64,000 bases of DNA from Alkalicoccobacillus porphyridii. GTDB taxonomy: Bacteria; Bacillota; Bacilli; Bacillales; Bacillaceae_D. The notes beneath the pieces were generated by a model, which had not been told where the DNA came from, did no database searches, and saw only the letters and a list, made by a program, of their open reading frames with translations. The position numbers were made by a program, and so were the translations under genes. The stretch is from assembly GCF_007293315.1 (NCBI RefSeq), contig NZ_VLXZ01000010.1, positions 1 through 64,000 on the forward strand, given 5' to 3'. Every line of letters begins with the position of its first letter. Within the stretch, counting starts at the first letter, position 1. This document shows, in pieces, positions 24,670 to 33,767 of the stretch.

Positions 24670-25766
24670 TGGGTGGCGCGATTAGTCTTTTCTTATTAGA
24701 GTTCAAAAAAATGATTCGTTCTAAAACATTTACATATCTTCTAATCCTTACCCTGATCTTAGTTTGTGCCCTTTTTGCTCGAAACAGTATGCAGCAGCAT
24801 ACCATTCCATCAAATAAAATTCATGAATTTTATGAGCTATACAGCGAGGTTATAGAACAAAACGAGCTTAATGAAGCTGCTTTGCTTGAAGACGACTCTA
24901 ATTCAAGTGGAAGGAATTATCAAGGCTATCATTTCCCAGGCATTCGTTTAATTAGAACTCTTAGTTACTATATTCAAGCAGTGGACCATCTCGACTATCA
25001 AGAATCTCTCCTTTCGGAAAATGATATTTATAGCGCCGCCATTGAATATCTAGACTATGATGGCCAACTCAATGTTAAACACGAGGATTTGTTGAATGAA
25101 TTAGTGATGAATCTTGAGCTTAATCGACTAAATCTGGTAAAGGAGCTACCTAACCAGTCCGTTCAGCCAGCATTATTTACTCTTAGTGTCACCACACTAC
25201 TCAGTAAGTATGGACTATTGATTGTACTGCTTTTTTCTATTGCGTACACCGTGAACAAGAAAAAACGAAACAACGGTGTGAGTATCCTTTCAACTTTGCC
25301 TATTTCTTTCAGGCGCCTTACCACCGTGCAAATGCTATCCTTTTTTTCTGTTGGTATGATGTTAGTTATTGTTATTTGGGGGATCGCAATTGGTTTGCCA
25401 TTTCTTTTTGTCACACAGGATACAAGTAGCTTCTCCTATCCCCTACTCACACCTGAACATGATTTTATAAATATTGGATCATATCTACCATTTGTTGCTA
25501 TGTTTCAGATTACGGTAATTGTATTTACCAGTAGTTTATACACTTTAACAGCAAACATAACCACAAAAAAAGCATGGGCGCTTATTATAAGTTTGTTTTT
25601 AAGCTTTATATTACTAATGGTGTATGAGTACTTACCACCTTTGCTTCCTAATCAATCTTTTATGGCGACTCCTCATTCATACATGTACGGCTCTGTGATC
25701 CTACTAGTCTTATCAGCTATATTTATCTATTTCTTAACGTCTGATCAACAAAGGCGGGATCAATAA
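24669..25766 (+). CDS. ABC-2 type permease, subunit 1
   Basis: 365 residues: one N-terminal membrane helix after the amphipathic L-L-E-F-K-K-M-I-R-S-K-T-F segment, a large extracytoplasmic loop (about residues 35-170), then five further helices. This is the ABC-2 exporter topology. The stop codon is directly followed by the start of the second permease gene. Together with the ATPase it makes a three-gene exporter of unknown substrate (peptide, antibiotic or lipid are the usual options). Confidence 0.85.
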   Translation: MGGAISLFLLEFKKMIRSKTFTYLLILTLILVCALFARNSMQQHTIPSNKIHEFYELYSEVIEQNELNEAALLEDDSNSSGRNYQGYHFPGIRLIRTLSYYIQAVDHLDYQESLLSENDIYSAAIEYLDYDGQLNVKHEDLLNELVMNLELNRLNLVKELPNQSVQPALFTLSVTTLLSKYGLLIVLLFSIAYTVNKKKRNNGVSILSTLPISFRRLTTVQMLSFFSVGMMLVIVIWGIAIGLPFLFVTQDTSSFSYPLLTPEHDFINIGSYLPFVAMFQITVIVFTSSLYTLTANITTKKAWALIISLFLSFILLMVYEYLPPLLPNQSFMATPHSYMYGSVILLVLSAIFIYFLTSDQQRRDQ

Positions 25767-27047
25767 ATGGTACATAGCTTTTTATTTGAATGGAAAAAAC
25801 GATGGAAAAATAAACGACTTGTCCTAATCTTTCTAAGTGCCATATTGTCTTCTGTTGGACTATATATTCTCCATTACACAGTCGCATCAAGTGTAGAACA
25901 AGCAAACCTCACCAAAATTGAGACTGATATTATTCAATACGGAAACTATCTTCAAGAACTTCAGCTACAGCATGAAGATGCTATAAAGTTTTCGGATGAG
26001 GAAGTCCAAGATAGTATTCATGATTCTATAGAATTATTTGAACAGAATCTGAAGGGGACAAAAGCTGAACTTACTAACAAACAGAACGGCAACTGGCAAT
26101 CCATTTATGAAAATGAAATAACTATGTTAACAAATGTACTAACAAATGGTGATGAGTTGGGTTTTATGATTGCAGAGCTGGAGCTGTCTCGGTTCTCCTA
26201 TCGCACAACGCTAAATGAATTAGTTTGGATGGAGGAGCACAACTTAGAGCCCTTTATCCAGCAAACTAGGCATTTCCGTCTTCTTCCGAATGTATACGAA
26301 AACTTCGAAGGAACAGCCGAGCATCAGTGGAAGAACCTGACTACGAGGTACAGTAAAAACGGCCTCTCTTATTTATATTTGATCAGTCAGAGCTTCCTCC
26401 TGCCTATGCTACTTGCTTTTGGTTGTGTGCTTTTTGGACAGGTTTTTTCACGTAAACACAAGAATGAGGGTTTTGATCTATCTGCTACACTTCCGATTAC
26501 TACAATGAAGCTTTACACAGGGAAACTTGTTGCAGGAGTTACTGGCGTTGTGCTCTTTACATTAAGTATGATTCTTGCCCCTCTTATTTTTAGCTTATTG
26601 TTAGCTGACCTTGGGAGCTTACACTATCCAGTCCTTATGTATGAGCTCAACGATCTTGGGCACGGTATTTTTGATCCAAAGAGAGATCCTTATCACTTTA
26701 TTTCGCTTCGGGATTATTTTGAACAGTACCTCACCCTAGCAGCAGCGTTAACTTTATTTCTATTTTCGCTTTATAGCTTGTTTGCCATCATGATTCGCCA
26801 CATCGGATTGCGCATCATTGTCTTTTTGGCAATAATCTTAACAGCACACTTAGCAAGCTTTGGACCCTACAATCCGTTCAGCTATTTTGACCTGTATCAA
26901 ATTGTAAACGGGCAATTGGCATTGGATTCTTATGATGGTAGGTTTCAAGTTAGCACAGGAGTTGGTGTACTCCTTCTTTCTTCTATTCTATTTTTTGCAT
27001 TAAGTTTTGTTGGATTTAAGTGGAGAGCAAAACCCGGTTACTCGTGA
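25767..27047 (+). CDS. ABC-2 type permease, subunit 2
   Basis: 426 residues with the same layout as the preceding permease: opening F-L-F-E-W-K-K-R-W-K-N-K-R, one N-terminal helix, a long soluble loop rich in E/Q/N (about 40-200), and five C-terminal helices, including the motif G-F-D-L-S-A-T-L-P-I-T-T that parallels S-I-L-S-T-L-P-I-S in subunit 1. The pair therefore arose by duplication. The final codons form the upstream arm of the terminator at 27029-27060. Confidence 0.85.
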   Translation: MVHSFLFEWKKRWKNKRLVLIFLSAILSSVGLYILHYTVASSVEQANLTKIETDIIQYGNYLQELQLQHEDAIKFSDEEVQDSIHDSIELFEQNLKGTKAELTNKQNGNWQSIYENEITMLTNVLTNGDELGFMIAELELSRFSYRTTLNELVWMEEHNLEPFIQQTRHFRLLPNVYENFEGTAEHQWKNLTTRYSKNGLSYLYLISQSFLLPMLLAFGCVLFGQVFSRKHKNEGFDLSATLPITTMKLYTGKLVAGVTGVVLFTLSMILAPLIFSLLLADLGSLHYPVLMYELNDLGHGIFDPKRDPYHFISLRDYFEQYLTLAAALTLFLFSLYSLFAIMIRHIGLRIIVFLAIILTAHLASFGPYNPFSYFDLYQIVNGQLALDSYDGRFQVSTGVGVLLLSSILFFALSFVGFKWRAKPGYS

Positions 27048-27060
27048 ACCGGGTTTTTTT
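27029..27060. terminator. Bidirectional intrinsic terminator
   Basis: AAACCCGGTT-ACTCGTG-AACCGGGTTTTTTT; serves the exporter operon on the plus strand and overlaps the 3' end of the convergent HD gene. Confidence 0.88.
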
Positions 27061-28039
27061 GCGTTGACGGAGCTAGAACTTTTATTGACATGCCTTCTAA
27101 TGCTCTTTGCTGAGCTTTAGCATTCATCTGTTCCACTCGAGTTGATCGTTCTGATGCTCGACTGATGCATTCACCTTCTATTACCATCGGGTCAATCAGT
27201 CGAACCTTTGTTTTCAGATGAATGGTTGCTTCGTTTTTGTTTTCTTCTATATAAATAGGAGGCGTTAATTCGGAGAGATATTTGCTGATTTGTGGATCAG
27301 AAAGAGCACGAAGCTTTTGCAAAACTTGCTCATCCTCCATTAATAAATCTGGTGGAGTGAGATAGCCTTCTGCTAAAGCATAGGTTAAAAGCTTGGACAG
27401 CCTATCATATCCGTACACATTTAACGGATCCATAAAAAAATCAATTACTTCTTTATAATATGTTTCGGAAAACCATTCAGCTGCTCCTAAATGATTGAGA
27501 TGCAATGTCCCTTCATGGAGAACAAGATGCCCAAGAAAATATTCAACCTCATCAAGTGTAATCTGACCATATCGATACATATCTCGTAACGTAGAATCAA
27601 TTCGATCCGCACAAAGATCCGGGGCAGGCTGTTCTAAAATCGACCAGTTGGCATCATCAAAGAGCTTTACTAGACTGATTGAATTCGCTGAGAGGATCGC
27701 TGGTATCTCGGACTCAGTAACCACTCGTTTGAAAATCTCCTCATGATAGGATTGCTCTTCATTCTTAAAGACCAAATCTACAACATGAGAGAAGGCTGTG
27801 TGCGACACGTCATGTAAAAGGCCAGCCACTTGCTCCTCTAAGCTCCCACCCATTTTACGAATAAGAAGCATCACACCAATAGAGTGATCGTAACGCGTTT
27901 CATTCCATTTCTCATTCACTAAATAACTTGCCCCACCCTGATGAATGCCTTTCAGCCTTTGGATGGGATTACTTTCGATTAATTTGACTAAGATGGGTTC
28001 TAGCTCAAAGGTTCCGTATAGGTCGTCTGTTATCCTCAT
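27038..28039 (-). CDS. HD-domain phosphohydrolase, YdhJ-like
   Basis: 333 residues. The metal-binding HD pattern is visible as T-R-Y-D-H-S-I-G-V (H), L-L-H-D-V-S-H-T-A-F-S-H (HD and further H), and a later aspartate in C-A-D-R-I-D, as in dNTPase/SAMHD-like and YdhJ proteins. N-terminal N-P-I-Q-R-L-K-G-I-H-Q-G-G matches this group. Likely a nucleotide or nucleotide-derivative phosphohydrolase; exact substrate unknown. Confidence 0.88.
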   Translation of the reverse strand: MRITDDLYGTFELEPILVKLIESNPIQRLKGIHQGGASYLVNEKWNETRYDHSIGVMLLIRKMGGSLEEQVAGLLHDVSHTAFSHVVDLVFKNEEQSYHEEIFKRVVTESEIPAILSANSISLVKLFDDANWSILEQPAPDLCADRIDSTLRDMYRYGQITLDEVEYFLGHLVLHEGTLHLNHLGAAEWFSETYYKEVIDFFMDPLNVYGYDRLSKLLTYALAEGYLTPPDLLMEDEQVLQKLRALSDPQISKYLSELTPPIYIEENKNEATIHLKTKVRLIDPMVIEGECISRASERSTRVEQMNAKAQQRALEGMSIKVLAPSTQKNPVHE

Positions 28040-28076
28040 CGTCTACATCACCACATTTTCCATTTTTTCTCTTCTA

Positions 28077-28105
28077 TTGATCTTTTCATAGTTTCCTTGT
28101 ATAGT
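28077..28105 (+). promoter_or_regulatory. Sigma-A promoter of the ABC-F gene
   Basis: TTGATC (28077-28082), 17-base spacer, TATAGT (28100-28105), placed about 30 bases before the leader peptide. Confidence 0.65.
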
Positions 28106-28137
28106 CAACGTAACAAATCATAGGAGGGTTGTTAAAA

Positions 28138-28182
28138 ATGATGCCATCAAGAAGACTTTGGATCCGTGCTTTGAACAAGTAA
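28138..28182 (+). CDS. 14-residue leader peptide of the ABC-F attenuator
   Basis: Reads M-M-P-S-R-R-L-W-I-R-A-L-N-K followed by TAA, preceded by a strong AGGAGGG ribosome site. It is followed by alternative hairpins and a terminator before the ABC-F resistance gene, the classical layout of ribosome-stalling attenuation: antibiotic-stalled ribosomes on the leader would prevent terminator formation. The role is inferred from layout; B. subtilis vmlR is the known precedent. Confidence 0.72.
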   Translation: MMPSRRLWIRALNK

Positions 28183-28338
28183 TTTCATATGTTCAAAGGC
28201 TCTGTACATCATGACAGAGTAAACGGGAGAAGTCTGTCCATTTTTAATAGCCTCACGGGAAAGACAACATACGTGGATACGTCCGCTTATTTTTTATACT
28301 GTTTACTCTATAACACAGACGCCGGTCTGTGTTTTTTT
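28183..28338 (+). promoter_or_regulatory. Attenuator: competing hairpins and terminator
   Basis: The hairpin CTCTGT-ACATCATG-ACAGAG is at about 28200-28222. GAGTAAAC (near 28222) is complementary to GTTTACTC (near 28301), which lies just before the terminator ACACAGAC-GCCG-GTCTGTGT plus seven T (28313-28338). These can form mutually exclusive structures controlling read-through into the ABC-F gene. Confidence 0.68.
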
Positions 28339-28412
28339 GATGGGGCAGTCTTTTTGAATGTATGAGCTGAGAGAAGCTGTAACATAAGAAAAGATTGTAG
28401 GAGGAAACAAGC

Positions 28413-29870
28413 ATGGAAACATTAACAATTGAGTTAACGGATATAGAGGTTTCGTTTTTAGATCGAACGATTTTAAAAATCCCAACATTGTCTGTCTATC
28501 AGTTTGATCGAATTGGAATCGTCGGGAAAAATGGGCAAGGAAAAAGCACATTGCTGAAGGTGATAAATGGAGATATTCAGCCGAGCAAGGGACAGGTGAA
28601 GCGATTCTCTGAGATGGGGTATTTTAAACAGACTACTAGTCCCAAACCTCAGTCAGTTGATCCAACCTTACTTTCAAAGTTACATGTATCAGATAACCTG
28701 GAAAGACTAAGTGGTGGAGAACAGACAAGACTTAAGCTGGCACAGCTTTTCTCAACTTATTATGAGGCTTTGCTAATTGATGAGCCAACCTCTCATTTAG
28801 ACACAAGAGGCATTGATTTTTTGATTGAAGAGCTGCGATATTATTATGGCTCTCTCCTCCTTGTCAGTCACGACCGATATTTATTAGATCAGCTCGTGAC
28901 AAAAATATGGGAGATCTCAGATGGTAAAATTACCGAATATGTAGGAAATTATTCGGATTACGATGCGCAAAAGAAACTTGAGGCCAAACAGCATCAAGAA
29001 CAATATGAAAGCTATCAAAATAATAAAAGCAGACTTCAACGTGCAGCCGAGGAAAAAATGAAAAAAGCAGAAAAAATCACTCAGGCCAATCAATCAATGT
29101 CTAAAAAAGAAATGAACACACCTGGTAACAGAATGTTTATGACTAAGTCCAAGGGTACTACTCAGAAATCTATGCAACGTGCAGCAAAAGCGATCGAAAA
29201 AAGAGTGGACCAGTTAGAAGAAGTGGAAGCGCCTGAAGAAAAAAAGGTTCTGAGGTTTCATCAATCAAAGGCACTCCAGATGCACAATAAGTTCCCAATC
29301 ATGGCAAACCAACTAACTTTAAGCATAGGCGATCAACTGTTACTTGATCGTGTCAGCTTCCAATTCCCACTAGGAAAAACCATCGCCATTACAGGGGCAA
29401 ACGGAAGCGGAAAAAGTACACTACTCAGACATATTCATGAAGATAGAGAAGGCATAACTCTTTCACCCAAAATTGCATTCGGTCAGTATCAGCAAATGGC
29501 CTACCAATTTGTAAAGGCCGAATCAGTCTTTAATTATGTCCAAAGCAGAACCGAGGAAAACGAAGGCAAAATTCGTGCGGTCCTACACGCCATGAATTTT
29601 GAAGGGAATGATTTAAAGAAAAATATACAGGATTTAAGTGGTGGAGAAGCCATCCGCCTGACCCTGTGCGAGCTCTTTTTAGGAAACTACAATGTGTTGA
29701 TTCTAGATGAGCCCACAAATTTCCTTGATGTTGACACGATGAAAGCACTCGCAATATTTATCCATGCCTATCAAGGCACGATTATCCTTGTTTCGCATGA
29801 CAAACGGTTTGTTGAGGAAGTGGCAGATACAGTTTATGAGATTAAGGACTTGAAGCTTTTGCAGGTTTAA
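28413..29870 (+). CDS. ABC-F ribosomal protection protein (Vga/VmlR-like)
   Basis: 485 residues with two ABC domains and no membrane segments. Domain 1: Walker A G-K-N-G-Q-G-K-S-T (38-46), signature L-S-G-G-E-Q (99-104), Walker B L-L-I-D-E-P-T-S-H-L-D (~120-130). A long basic, helical linker (about 190-280) follows; domain 2 has G-A-N-G-S-G-K-S-T near 330, L-S-G-G-E-A and L-I-L-D-E-P-T-N-F-L-D. The opening L-T-D-I-E-V-S-F-L-D-R is that of antibiotic-resistance ABC-F proteins which bind the ribosomal E site and dislodge lincosamides, streptogramin A, pleuromutilins or macrolides. The upstream leader/attenuator supports that assignment. Spectrum cannot be predicted. Ribosome site AGGAGG at 28401. 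Confidence 0.88.
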   Translation: METLTIELTDIEVSFLDRTILKIPTLSVYQFDRIGIVGKNGQGKSTLLKVINGDIQPSKGQVKRFSEMGYFKQTTSPKPQSVDPTLLSKLHVSDNLERLSGGEQTRLKLAQLFSTYYEALLIDEPTSHLDTRGIDFLIEELRYYYGSLLLVSHDRYLLDQLVTKIWEISDGKITEYVGNYSDYDAQKKLEAKQHQEQYESYQNNKSRLQRAAEEKMKKAEKITQANQSMSKKEMNTPGNRMFMTKSKGTTQKSMQRAAKAIEKRVDQLEEVEAPEEKKVLRFHQSKALQMHNKFPIMANQLTLSIGDQLLLDRVSFQFPLGKTIAITGANGSGKSTLLRHIHEDREGITLSPKIAFGQYQQMAYQFVKAESVFNYVQSRTEENEGKIRAVLHAMNFEGNDLKKNIQDLSGGEAIRLTLCELFLGNYNVLILDEPTNFLDVDTMKALAIFIHAYQGTIILVSHDKRFVEEVADTVYEIKDLKLLQV

Positions 29871-29885
29871 AGAGAATATATAGAA

Positions 29886-29918
29886 GGAACGTGTACGAGT
29901 CACGTTCCTTTTTTTTGA
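29886..29918 (+). terminator. Intrinsic terminator of the ABC-F gene
   Basis: GGAACGTG-TACGAGT-CACGTTCC followed by eight T. Confidence 0.88.
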
Positions 29919-29958
29919 TGAGGTGGGGTGATTTTTTAACTGCTAAGAGTAAGGCTCC

Positions 29959-30729
29959 CTAATATAATTCTATGACATAGTCATAAATGGTTTTTATAAT
30001 TAATGTAGATGTAACTACGATAAAAAGGATTCGAACGAAACCACTTCCTCGTTTAATAGCAAAGCGTGAGCCAACAACGGAGCCAGCAATCCCTGATAGC
30101 CCCATAATGAGACCAATCGTATAATCCACTTGCCCTAATATCATAAATAGTATCAACGCTGAGACATTACTACCAAAGTTTAAGAGTTTGGCATTACCAG
30201 CCGCATGCAAAAAATCGTATCCAACAAAAAGGAAAGCAAACATAAGAAAAGATCCCGTCCCTGGCCCTAAAAACCCATCATAAAAACCAATGAATGTTAG
30301 TACCAAAGCAAAAAGTAGCCATCTCTTTTTTGTTAATCCTTTAAATGTGGAGATGCTCCCCCAATCTTTTTTGATCACGGTATAAATCGCAACAGCAATT
30401 AACATCACGAGCATAATAGGCTTAAATAAAGCGGGATCAATGACATACACCGTCCAAGCGCCTAGCAGTGAGCCTATGAGAGAAAGTGGAAAGAACTTTA
30501 GGATGGATTTAAATTCTAAATGACCAGACCGATAGAAGATCATCGTACTTGTAAGAGACCCCATCGTTCCAGCTAATTTATTGGTGGCGACGGCTGCAGT
30601 AGGATTAAGACCAGCAAAAAGCAAAGCAGGAATCGTAATTAACCCTCCTCCTCCAACAACTGCGTCTATAAACGCAGCTAGAAAACCAATTAATATGATA
30701 AGCAAAATAACTTCTATATCTACGTTCAT
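29959..30729 (-). CDS. TSUP (TauE/SafE/YfcA) family permease
   Basis: 256 residues with about eight hydrophobic helices and the duplicated glycine-rich start A-A-F-I-D-A-V-V-G-G-G-G-L-I-T-I-P-A-L, which is diagnostic of the TauE/SafE sulfite exporter-like family. A second repeat of the motif appears as G-F-Y-D-G-F-L-G-P-G-T-G-S-F. Family members export sulfite, sulfoacetate or other C/S anions. Single gene. Confidence 0.92.
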   Translation of the reverse strand: MNVDIEVILLIILIGFLAAFIDAVVGGGGLITIPALLFAGLNPTAAVATNKLAGTMGSLTSTMIFYRSGHLEFKSILKFFPLSLIGSLLGAWTVYVIDPALFKPIMLVMLIAVAIYTVIKKDWGSISTFKGLTKKRWLLFALVLTFIGFYDGFLGPGTGSFLMFAFLFVGYDFLHAAGNAKLLNFGSNVSALILFMILGQVDYTIGLIMGLSGIAGSVVGSRFAIKRGSGFVRILFIVVTSTLIIKTIYDYVIELY

Positions 30730-30762
30730 TCATGTCTCCTATCCAAGGTTAGCTTTTTATCC

Positions 30763-31392
30763 CTAAACCTGCGTCAATCTTGCTTCATACTCCTCTTCAA
30801 AACACATCTGCCAAAAGCCTGCTTGATCCTTCTGACAGTATGCCTTTCGTACTTCTGTTATGGAACCCTTGGAAAAAGTGTACGCAGCTACACACTCGAT
30901 ATGGAAGAGTGGGTCTACGTAACGATAGACCATGAGGACGTGAGATTGCTGGACGCCATTTCGCTGTTTAACCAATTGATTTAACTCTTCCACTCTAGCT
31001 TCTGATGTTACATATTGAATGCCAATCACATGCGTTGGGTGGTAGCCTTCTGCAGATTCTACGAATAACTTTTCAACAGTGTCGAGATCTTTTTTAGGAT
31101 TTGATTCTCTTTCCAAATGTAAAGCCAGTTCAATATAGTTCTCTTGATCCTTTCGTGCATCCCACTTCCACCAGGACATATCCATTCTTCTCGAACTCTC
31201 GGTTTCTCCATTTACGCGGGCATCCTCTATGTATGAAATAAAACCCAACATGTCACCCAACCGGCAAAAATATTCAATCTCTCGAAGTGTAAACATTGAA
31301 ACATGATGGTTAGCTTCCAAGTTTAAACTACGATAGTTACGGACATACCCTTCGAATACATTCATTAGGGGCAGACGAGGATTTGTTTTCAT
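30763..31392 (-). CDS. Conserved hypothetical protein
   Basis: 209 residues, soluble, mixed alpha/beta. The N-terminal L-P-L-M-N-V-F-E-G-Y-V-R-N-Y and F-T-L-R-E-I-E-Y-F-C-R-L-G-D-M-L-G are reminiscent of hypothetical proteins I have seen in Bacillus genomes, but I cannot assign a domain. Contains a Trp pair (M-S-W-W-K-W-D). Separate from the upstream gene by the extragenic repeat. Confidence 0.72.
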   Translation of the reverse strand: MKTNPRLPLMNVFEGYVRNYRSLNLEANHHVSMFTLREIEYFCRLGDMLGFISYIEDARVNGETESSRRMDMSWWKWDARKDQENYIELALHLERESNPKKDLDTVEKLFVESAEGYHPTHVIGIQYVTSEARVEELNQLVKQRNGVQQSHVLMVYRYVDPLFHIECVAAYTFSKGSITEVRKAYCQKDQAGFWQMCFEEEYEARLTQV

Positions 31393-31489
31393 TAACGCAA
31401 CTCCTTATTTTACGCATTTGCTTATTATTACTTTTTTATAGAGTCCATGAATGTGTGAAGATTGCATTGATGTAAAGAGATAGAGGAGG

Positions 31490-31645
31490 AACCATGTTTT
31501 GTTTCTTCGACTGCCACTCCCGAAAATGGGGGCACGCTTGGGAAGGTAATGAGCTGATTCGACTCCGTCGCTTTATCTCATTGAACCTTTTAATCCCGCA
31601 GGTGTCAGCCCTCCATTTTCGTCCGCTTGTTCAGAAAGTTATTTA
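31490..31645. repeat. Uninterrupted copy of the extragenic repeat
   Basis: Matches the split repeat at 5190-5625: CCACTCCC..AAA..GGGGG, ttatctcattgaacctttt, CCGCAGGTGTCAGCCCTCC and GTCCGCTTGTTC are all in the same order and strand here without the 265-bp insert. Rest of the 330-base gap between 31392 and 31723 shows nothing else recognisable. Confidence 0.7.
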
Positions 31646-31722
31646 AACCTTCTAAGTATTTTCCTACTTTCTAGATACATGACACAGCTATGCTTTTTAA
31701 ACACACTTTTATCTTCTTAATT

Positions 31723-31866
31723 TTATAAAATCAATACAAAAACCGCATATACAATAGCACTACATACCAGGATAAATCCTCCTACCATTACAAATCCATA
31801 AACAAATCCCTTCGCCATTGCAAATAGGTCAAGCACCATTTCCCGGATTGAGTTAAGTATGAACAT
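31723..31866 (-). CDS. Small single-span membrane protein, 47 residues
   Basis: Reads M-F-I-L-N-S-I-R-E-M-V-L-D-L-F then a glycine-rich hydrophobic helix (G-F-V-Y-G-F-V-M-V-G-G-F-I-L-V) to the stop. AGAGGCGGG lies nine bases upstream of the ATG. Codon use and hydrophobic regularity make it likely real, but there is no recognised family. Confidence 0.55.
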   Translation of the reverse strand: MFILNSIREMVLDLFAMAKGFVYGFVMVGGFILVCSAIVYAVFVLIL

Positions 31867-32002
31867 ATTATCCCGCCTCTCTTTTGCTATAAGTGTTGTG
31901 CTTTTATTTTACCTCAAATCCATCATTTGGATAAGAATTAAATACGTTTGATCTAATCTTTTTTAGGTAAAACAATCCGTATTAAAAAAAGGAGGATTGA
32001 TT

Positions 32003-32230
32003 ATGCACACTCTTTTGCATATAGTTCTACCCATATTAGGTTCGGCGCTGTTCTTCTTGGCCATTATTACTCAATCTGTACCTATTCTTATTTTGTTTTT
32101 GTGCCTGGCTATTCCTTTAATTACTCGTCATTTCTATATAAGAATTCGGCAGGGGCAAAAAGTGTTTGCCTTATTGATTGTGGTCATTGTGATCCTAACA
32201 ATCTATGTTAGCTACCCTTTTTTCACATAA
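32003..32230 (+). CDS. Small membrane protein, 75 residues
   Basis: Two to three hydrophobic stretches (L-L-H-I-V-L-P-I-L-G-S-A-L-F-F-L-A, V-P-I-L-I-L-F-L-C-L-A-I-P-L-I, V-F-A-L-L-I-V-V-I-V-I-L-T). ATG at 32003 is seven bases after the perfect AAAGGAGG, which fixes the start. Followed directly by a terminator. Function unknown. Confidence 0.72.
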   Translation: MHTLLHIVLPILGSALFFLAIITQSVPILILFLCLAIPLITRHFYIRIRQGQKVFALLIVVIVILTIYVSYPFFT

Positions 32231-32262
32231 AAAAGAGACTGTCTCAGGTCACGACAGTCTTC
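32229..32262. terminator. Bidirectional intrinsic terminator
   Basis: AGACTGTC and GACAGTCT arms between convergent genes; A-rich on the left and T-rich on the minus-strand exit. Confidence 0.72.
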
Positions 32263-32269
32263 CCGACTT

Positions 32270-33172
32270 CTATTCCACCTGTAAACCCTGCCTTGCCATT
32301 TGCAAATACTCATCGCTTCCCGAAATGATGGCAAACTCAGCAATTGCGACGGGATAGGCAGCCTCAAGCTCTACAATATGTTCTTTCATTTTTGGCCAGA
32401 CATATCCTCCTGCCTCTTCATATGCCCGGATCAATAACTCTAATCCCGTTTCTCCAAATACTTTATAGTGGGCAACGAAGTCACTTGAGACATCTGTTAC
32501 CTGAGCCTCCGTCCAATCGATTAAACCCGTTACACTGCAAGAATCATCAATTAAAATATGTCCAGGGTGCACATCGCCATGGATCAAACCTGTTTGTTTT
32601 GGCCACATCTCATCATTCTCTACCCATAGCTGCCAGCGCTCCCATAATGCATCTCCCACACCTAGTTTATTTTTCACAGCGTTCATTCGATCCTTCATTG
32701 ATTGTCTTGCCTCTTCTGCAGAGTGAACTGTCAGGCCTGCCATTTTTACTTTCTGTGCTGATACTGAGTGCAGAGCAACTAATACTTGAGCTAGGGTTTC
32801 ATGATATTGCTGCGGGATCTCTTTTGGCTCAACCTGCCAGACATAATTCATAATCTCGTGATCAATGGTGCCAAGCGGAACACCATCCAATTTCTTATAA
32901 GCAATAAGTGTATCGGAATAAACCTCCCATTTAGGTGCTTGGAATGAAGTTACCTCTTGATTTACCACATCTAATGCTAGCTTTTCCGGCTTCGTTCTAG
33001 GAACCACATCCTCACGCCTTGGGATGCGCAGGACCCAATCGTGACCACCCACATCCGTAGCAAACACTGCTTGAAAATCTAATCCGGATTCATTCATGCT
33101 TAGGGTTCCTTCTTTTAGCTGCAAATTGTGTTTTGCAGCAAGTTGTAATGCTTCTTGTTTTGATAAACTCAT
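32270..33172 (-). CDS. Macrolide 2'-phosphotransferase (Mph)-like kinase
   Basis: About 300 residues of the aminoglycoside-phosphotransferase/choline-kinase fold. N-lobe segment [11 protein letters not shown] and the catalytic loop H-G-D-V-H-P-G-H (198-205) with metal-binding I-D-W-T-E (D near 219) match the Mph family (Bacillus mph(K)/YcbJ-like). It would phosphorylate the 2'-hydroxyl of the desosamine of macrolides. Start ATG at 33172 with AAGGTGG nine bases upstream. Chromosomal homologues in Bacillaceae are often intrinsic and of narrow spectrum, so the resistance phenotype is inference. Confidence 0.85.
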   Translation of the reverse strand: MSLSKQEALQLAAKHNLQLKEGTLSMNESGLDFQAVFATDVGGHDWVLRIPRREDVVPRTKPEKLALDVVNQEVTSFQAPKWEVYSDTLIAYKKLDGVPLGTIDHEIMNYVWQVEPKEIPQQYHETLAQVLVALHSVSAQKVKMAGLTVHSAEEARQSMKDRMNAVKNKLGVGDALWERWQLWVENDEMWPKQTGLIHGDVHPGHILIDDSCSVTGLIDWTEAQVTDVSSDFVAHYKVFGETGLELLIRAYEEAGGYVWPKMKEHIVELEAAYPVAIAEFAIISGSDEYLQMARQGLQVE

Positions 33173-33297
33173 TTTCTTATACCACCTTGTGATCATTCGT
33201 TTAGGACTTCACGCGTCATTATGGAGGTTTCGCGTATTTTGAACATCTCCTTTATGTTAACGGGCATTCAACCTTCAATTACAGCAGGAACGTACCC

Positions 33298-33732
33298 TTA
33301 TATTCTTCCTCTATCCCTAATCATATCCACTCGCTGCACACTTTCCTTTAGCCAAGGACGCGTATCTGGATGCTCTACAATCTCATTTATTGTCATCCAA
33401 TACACACTATCAACCTCGTCCTCACTTTTTACATATGCCTCTCCTTTTTGATGCTCACATAAAAAGACAACCATCACTACAGATACCCCTTGATCTGAGA
33501 CAAATGTAGAGCTATGAACATATACCATTTCTTCTTTGACTTCAATTCCTACTTCTTCCTGAATCTCACGCCTAAGCGTTTCCTCTAGCACATCATAGGA
33601 AGCACCCGTCTCATCTACCTTGCCACCCACTAAAGCAAGTTCGCCGGCTGCGTGCTCTTCTTTCGCACTGCGTTTGATGATGAGAATTTTTTCATCTTTT
33701 TTAACCGCACCCTCTACTACCACGATATGCAT
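33298..33732 (-). CDS. NUDIX hydrolase
   Basis: 144 residues. NUDIX box is G-G-K-V-D-E-T-G ... L-R-R-E-I-Q-E-E-V-G-I, with a few extra residues (A-S-Y-D-V-L) between the first glycines and the REUxEE core compared with the standard spacing. Metal-binding glutamates are retained. Substrate unknown. Stands alone on the minus strand, about 80 bases after the hairpin at 33768-33795. Confidence 0.85.
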   Translation of the reverse strand: MHIVVVEGAVKKDEKILIIKRSAKEEHAAGELALVGGKVDETGASYDVLEETLRREIQEEVGIEVKEEMVYVHSSTFVSDQGVSVVMVVFLCEHQKGEAYVKSEDEVDSVYWMTINEIVEHPDTRPWLKESVQRVDMIRDRGRI

Positions 33733-33767
33733 AGATCATCCATCCCCCATCACTGTGAAAGTCAATA

